Shown here: in pieces, positions 21,517 through 24,259 of the stretch
Layout: every line of letters begins with the position of its first letter
Position numbering within the stretch: the first letter of the stretch is position 1
Source of the DNA: an uncultured Clostridia bacterium
Lineage (GTDB): Bacteria; Bacillota; Clostridia; TANB77; CAG-508
DNA: 24,259 nucleotides
Assembly (NCBI GenBank): GCA_948777935.1
Contig: CAQDYY010000013.1
Location: 1-24,259 of the forward strand
Direction of reading: 5' to 3'
The notes under the pieces: generated by a model
The model's input: only the letters and a program-made list of their open reading frames with translations
What the model was told of the DNA's origin: nothing
The model's database searches: none
Made by a program: the position numbers and the translations under genes

Positions 21517-21735
21517 ATGACCGTAGAAGAACATTTTGAGAAAATGCAAAAAGAGTGTGACAGATTGAACAATCCGGAAAGCATGTTGGCACGATGCTTC
21601 TTTGATGAAGCAAGAGAAGCGTATGAGAAACTGGATGACAGGCAGAAAGCCAATATCCATGTGGATCCCAATACAGGGATGATGGCAACCAGTGGTGATC
21701 CTGAGAAAGCAATAGCATGTTGGCTGGAAGTTTAG
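21517..21735 (+). CDS. Small protein of unknown function, cassette A
   Basis: A 72-residue soluble, mostly helical and acidic protein that begins MTVEEHFEKMQKECDRLNN and ends ACWLEV. I do not recognise the family. AAAGGAGAG at 21502-21510 is the ribosome binding site for the ATG at 21517; an earlier in-frame TTG overlaps it. Its codons (CTG, GTG, ATC, CCC, GGC and others) are more G/C-rich than those of all its neighbours, which suggests recent transfer. The 125-base leader and the 3' hairpin are almost the same as those of the unrelated gene at 22472. The single CGG is out of frame. Confidence 0.7.
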   Translation: MTVEEHFEKMQKECDRLNNPESMLARCFFDEAREAYEKLDDRQKANIHVDPNTGMMATSGDPEKAIACWLEV

Positions 21736-21764
21736 CAGTAAGATTTAAGTAATTAGTGTTCTTT

Positions 21765-21793
21765 TAAGAAAGCTCCATTTAGGGGCTTTCTTA
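21765..21793 (+). terminator. 3' hairpin of cassette A
   Basis: TAAGAAAGCTCC (21765-21776) pairs with GGGGCTTTCTTA (21782-21793) around ATTTA. The T-run after it is short. The same hairpin, with GGAG, follows cassette B. Confidence 0.6.
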
Positions 21794-21889
21794 AATTATA
21801 GAAAAGTATGCTGATTTAGGTTAAAATACATTCTACATAGGAAAGGTAATCTAAAGGGCAGAAAGTTTAAAGATGCTCCTTTTAGTAGT

Positions 21890-22085
21890 AATTTTTCTAA
21901 AAGTAAAATATAAAATTAAGAAAATCGCTTGTTCAAGATAAATTTTGCACAGTATGTAATAAAAATTTGTAGGCCCCTCTCACAGGTGTGTGAGATTCTC
22001 CCACAAATTTTTAAAACATACGTATACAAAATTTACTTTCAATACGCTTCTTTCTAATTTTATATTTTACTTTTTTAGAAAAATT
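21890..22085. repeat. Long imperfect palindrome (MITE-like)
   Basis: The left arm starts at 21890 (AATTTTTCTAAAAG) and the right arm ends at 22085. The arms are about 83 bases and complementary with small indels. The centre (roughly 21971-22002) is richer in G and C and holds a CTCACA-GGTG-TGTGAG hairpin. No open frame of note. It lies in the 740-base gap between the two cassettes. Confidence 0.7.
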
Positions 22086-22119
22086 GTATTTGTGTTTATA
22101 AATTAAAAATAGTAGAGTA

Positions 22120-22216
22120 AAGGCCCCTTTACTTAAGGGGGCTGTCACCGATAGGTGACTGGGGGTTCTTAAAAAACATTTAGAAGAACCCTCCGTCAGT
22201 GCTTCGCACTGCCAGC
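22120..22216. repeat. Facing pair of REP-like elements
   Basis: The plus copy at 22120-22170 (GGCCCCTTTACTTAAGGGGG, hairpin GTCACC-GAT-AGGTGAC, GGGGGTTC) faces a minus copy at 22183-22216 (GAACCCTCCGTCAGTGC...). It is the same family as the pair at 12368-12516. The stretch 22217-22350 holds a weak hairpin AAGATA/TATCTT and nothing else I recognise. Confidence 0.75.
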
Positions 22217-22358
22217 CACTGCATAAGATATCTGTAATGCTCACTAACGTTCGCTAACAGCTATCTTAACCTCTATTGTTAAAGGAAGTTTCTTGTATGC
22301 CTTCGCAGTTTTATTGCATTGTATAGCCTAAATTGCAACAAACAGACAGATTATAAAT

Positions 22359-22387
22359 TTGCAAAAGATAACATAAAATGGTATAAT
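22359..22387 (+). promoter_or_regulatory. Promoter of small-gene cassette B
   Basis: TTGCAA at 22359-22364, a 17-base spacer and TATAAT at 22382-22387. Confidence 0.75.
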
Positions 22388-22471
22388 ATAGATAGTCGAA
22401 AAACAAAGCACCAAAAGCCCCAATACGATAGTAGTATAAAATCAAAATTGGGCAGAAAAGGAGAGAACATT

Positions 22472-22651
22472 ATGGAAGAAGTAGTATTGGAATTAGTAGC
22501 AATAAGGGAAGTAGAAAAGGAAGCAGTAAAGAAAGCAGTAAGGAAAGCAGTAAGGAAACCTTCCAAAAGAATGCGACCAATTGCGCCCGAAGATAATTTT
22601 GAGGACGTGATAGAATGTCTACTTGCTGAAGCTGAAAGTTTAAGTAAATAG
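22472..22651 (+). CDS. Small basic/acidic protein of unknown function, cassette B
   Basis: A 59-residue protein: an acidic N-terminus (MEEVVLELVAIREVEKEAV), a repeated basic stretch KKAVRKAVRK near residues 20-29, then APEDNFEDVIECLLAEAESL. It is probably helical, and no family is recognised. The start is set by AAAGGAGAGAACATT directly before the ATG at 22472, identical to cassette A. The coding sequence is not similar to that of cassette A although promoter, leader and 3' hairpin are. Confidence 0.6.
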   Translation: MEEVVLELVAIREVEKEAVKKAVRKAVRKPSKRMRPIAPEDNFEDVIECLLAEAESLSK

Positions 22652-22659
22652 TGTTCTAT

Positions 22660-22688
22660 TAAGAAAGCTCCATTTAGGAGCTTTCTTA
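22660..22688 (+). terminator. 3' hairpin of cassette B
   Basis: TAAGAAAGCTCC (22660-22671) pairs perfectly with GGAGCTTTCTTA (22677-22688). Same element as at 21765-21793. Confidence 0.6.
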
Positions 22689-22730
22689 GTTATCGTTTAG
22701 ACTACCAAAATGAATGATTGTTCAAAATAA

Positions 22731-22759
22731 TTGACTTTCTTTTTGGTTAATAATAAAAT
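22731..22759 (+). promoter_or_regulatory. Promoter of the GltA-like gene
   Basis: TTGACT at 22731-22736, a 17-base spacer and TAAAAT at 22754-22759. Confidence 0.65.
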
Positions 22760-22790
22760 AATATAAGTAAATTATATATGGAGAAGAAAG

Positions 22791-24054
22791 ATGGAATTTA
22801 GTAAAGAAGAAATAATTAAAAAAGCAAATCATTGTTTAGGGTGTAAAGTAAAAATGTGTAAAAAAGGTTGCCCTTTAGGAAATGATATTACAGAAATGAT
22901 AGCATATGTTAAACAAGAAGAATATGAACAAGCATATTATAAACTATGTGAAACAACAGTATTATCTCCTATATGTGGTAGAATTTGTCCTCATAAAAGC
23001 CAATGTGAAGGAAGTTGTGTAAGAGGCATAAAAGGAGAATCTGTAAATATAGGCAATTTAGAAGCATATATAGGTGATTTAAGCATTAAAAATGAATACA
23101 AAATACCTATGTATACAAATGAAAAAAAAGATAAAAAGATTGCAGTAATAGGAGGAGGACCAGCAGGTTTAACATTAGCTGCAAATCTTGTAAGACACGG
23201 ATATCCAGTTACAATTTATGAGAAATATAATAAACTACGGTGGAATTTTAAGGCATGGAATACCAGAGTTTAGATTAGATAGATATATTTTAGATAAGCA
23301 AATAGAAAAAATACTAAGTTTAGGAATAGAAGTAAAATATGGTGTATCGCTAGGAAAAGACTATTTGTTAGAAGATTTAGAAAAAGAATATGATGCAATA
23401 TTTCTAGCATTTGGGGCAAATATTTCTTCAAAAATGGGAATACAAGGAGAAGATTTAGAAGGTGTGTATGGAGGAAATGAATTATTAGAAAACAATACAC
23501 ATCCAGATTATACAAATAAAAAAGTAGCAGTTATTGGTGGAGGAAATGTTGCCATGGATACTGCAAGAACAATAAAAAGAAGAGGTGCAGAAGAGGTAAC
23601 AGTTATCTATAGAAGAGCTGAAAAGCAAATGCCAGCAGAACAAAAAGAAATAGAAGATGCAAAGAAAGAAGGAGTTAAATTTCTATTTCAAACAAATATT
23701 GTAAAAGTATTAGGAGATAAAAAAGTAGAAAAAATAGAATGTATTAAAACAGAACTTATAAAAAAAGAAGGAGAAACAAGGGAAGTACCAGTAGATATTA
23801 TAGGAAGTAATTACGAAATGCCTATGGATTATGTAGTAATGGCAGTAGGATCTAAAGTAGAAGAAAAACTTGTAAAATCTTTAGGCGTAGACCTAACACC
23901 AAAAGGAAATATAAAAATAGATGAAAACTATATGACATCAAAAAATAAAGTATTTGCAGGAGGAGACTTAAGTGGAACTAAAGCAACTGTAGCGTGGGCA
24001 AGCCGTTCTGGAAGAGATGCATCTGTTAAAATAATGGAATTTTTAGAGAGATAA
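22791..24054 (+). CDS. NAD(P)-dependent FeS-flavoprotein, glutamate synthase small-subunit-like (GltA family), read with a +1 shift at CGG
   Basis: The 420-residue rebuilt product has an N-terminal cysteine-rich FeS domain (HCLGCKVKMCKKGCPLGNDI, then CGRICPHKSQCEGSC) as in glutamate synthase small subunit and dihydropyrimidine dehydrogenase domain I. An FAD-binding GGGPAGLTLAANLVRHG lies near residue 120. The second nucleotide fold, VAVIGGGNVAMDTARTIKRR, is near residue 245, and AGGDLSGTKATVAWASRSGR closes the FAD site. The frame breaks at CGG 23238; skipping C joins YEKYNKL to GGILRHGIPEFRLDR, the conserved GG-(I/V)-L segment of this family. The zero frame ends 11 codons later. No large GltB subunit is visible, so this could be a stand-alone oxidoreductase or an NfnB-like subunit. 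GGAGAAGAAAG precedes the ATG. Confidence 0.88.
23238..23241 (+). other. CGGT +1 frameshift site 9 (GltA-like)
   Basis: In-frame CGG, codon 150, followed by T. The preceding codon is CTA. Reading it as glycine restores the GGILRHGIPEF segment. A CAC-GGA 40 bases upstream has CGG out of frame and is read normally. Confidence 0.9.
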
Positions 24055-24083
24055 TTAAAAGCACACTAATTTGAGTTGAAAGC

Positions 24084-24134
24084 GTAGGGGCACCGTTTGT
24101 GGGAATACCTAAGAGACATGACACCACTGTGCCC
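24084..24134. repeat. Dispersed GTAGGGGCAC...GTGCCC repeat
   Basis: Third copy of the 51-base element, intergenic, followed by a T-run that might act as a terminator for the preceding gene. Confidence 0.85.
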
Positions 24135-24176
24135 TTTTTGATATAATAGGAAATTACCCTATTTTAAGTTAAAGAT

Positions 24177-24202
24177 GTAGGGGCGAGCATTGCTTGTCCG
24201 TG
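24177..24202. repeat. Short GTAGGGGCGAGCATTGCTTG element
   Basis: It shares the GTAGGGGC start with the 51-base repeat but continues differently (GAGCATTGCTTGTCCGTG). Only one copy is in the window, so it is called a repeat only by resemblance. The rest up to the window end has no gene that I can see. Confidence 0.4.
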
Positions 24203-24259
24203 TGGCGTGAACTATACCCCAAAAGGTAGACTTTTTAAAAATAAAAATGTATACTAAAA

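Noticed and set aside
826..23241. Treating the seven interrupted genes as pseudogenes or assembly errors
   Set aside because: All nine breaks are the same one-base change at an in-frame CGG, conserved motifs continue exactly in the new frame, and no other kind of disabling change is seen in these genes.
826..23241. CGG reassigned to tryptophan, glutamine or another single amino acid
   Set aside because: A simple reassignment would keep the frame. Here the frame must change by +1 after each CGG to recover the protein.
826..23241. A -2 shift after decoding CGG (same resulting frame)
   Set aside because: It would add one residue before the glycine. The rejoined motifs in rnc, ogg, pgeF and the GltA-like gene fit with one glycine and no extra residue. 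The first addB site is less clear.
1..24259. tRNA genes, complete insertion sequences or prophage genes
   Set aside because: I saw no cloverleaf with CCA-type end, no transposase and no structural phage gene in any frame.

Overview
This is an AT-rich, low-GC Firmicute chromosome segment, most likely from an uncultured gut Clostridia lineage. The evidence is strong AGGAGG-type ribosome binding sites, TTGACA-17-TATAAT promoters, overwhelming AGA use for arginine, an rpmG-secE-nusG-rplKAJL block, and a prepilin-like protein with a C-terminal domain that resembles DUF6273. TGA is an ordinary stop codon. The species assignment is an inference and is weak.

The main result concerns decoding. Seven larger genes (flavin reductase, rnc, a YitT-like protein, ogg, addB, pgeF and a GltA-like oxidoreductase) look broken by nine +1 frameshifts, two of them in rnc and two in addB. 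Each break lies exactly at an in-frame CGG followed by A or T. If the C is skipped, so that CGGA or CGGT acts as one glycine codon, every protein becomes full length, with family motifs continuing through the join. Two copies of a short membrane-peptide gene on the minus strand have the same arrangement. By my scan all eleven in-frame CGG triplets in the window are at such points, and none is read as an ordinary sense codon. About nineteen out-of-frame CGG trinucleotides inside genes disturb nothing. This dependence on reading frame argues against sequencing error and ordinary pseudogenes. It favours a genome-wide rule in which CGG is unassigned or quadruplet-decoded and causes a +1 shift onto glycine. 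The closest precedent I know is the AGG/CCC frameshifting in Perkinsus mitochondrial cox1; I know of no bacterial description.

Layout. 1-119: end of a 5S rRNA gene and its terminator. 178-1168: a degenerate J-domain-like protein and a flavin reductase. 1281-5242: rpmG, secE, nusG, rplK, rplA, rplJ and rplL. Three copies of a long hairpin repeat sit directly after the stops of nusG, rplK and rplJ, and an L10 leader precedes rplJ. rpoB does not follow. 5280-7188: an XRE regulator, divergent from a prepilin-like surface protein, with palindromic operators between them. 7356-10903: plsX, acpP, rnc and a radical SAM gene, with a 30-bp perfect inverted repeat in the rnc leader. 11035-12279: a YitT-like membrane protein and a solitary RelB-type antitoxin with a toxin remnant. 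12660-18154: ogg, addB and an MFS transporter. 18160-21390: pgeF, ldcA-like and family-4 UDG genes, flanked by two copies of a type I toxin-antitoxin-like unit. 21404-22688: two small genes of unknown function with near-identical promoters, leaders and 3' hairpins, separated by a long palindrome and REP-like repeats. 22791-24054: the GltA-like oxidoreductase, then more dispersed repeats.

Housekeeping translation and lipid genes contain no in-frame CGG. The shift-dependent genes are DNA/RNA-processing enzymes, redox enzymes, membrane proteins and the small hydrophobic peptides.
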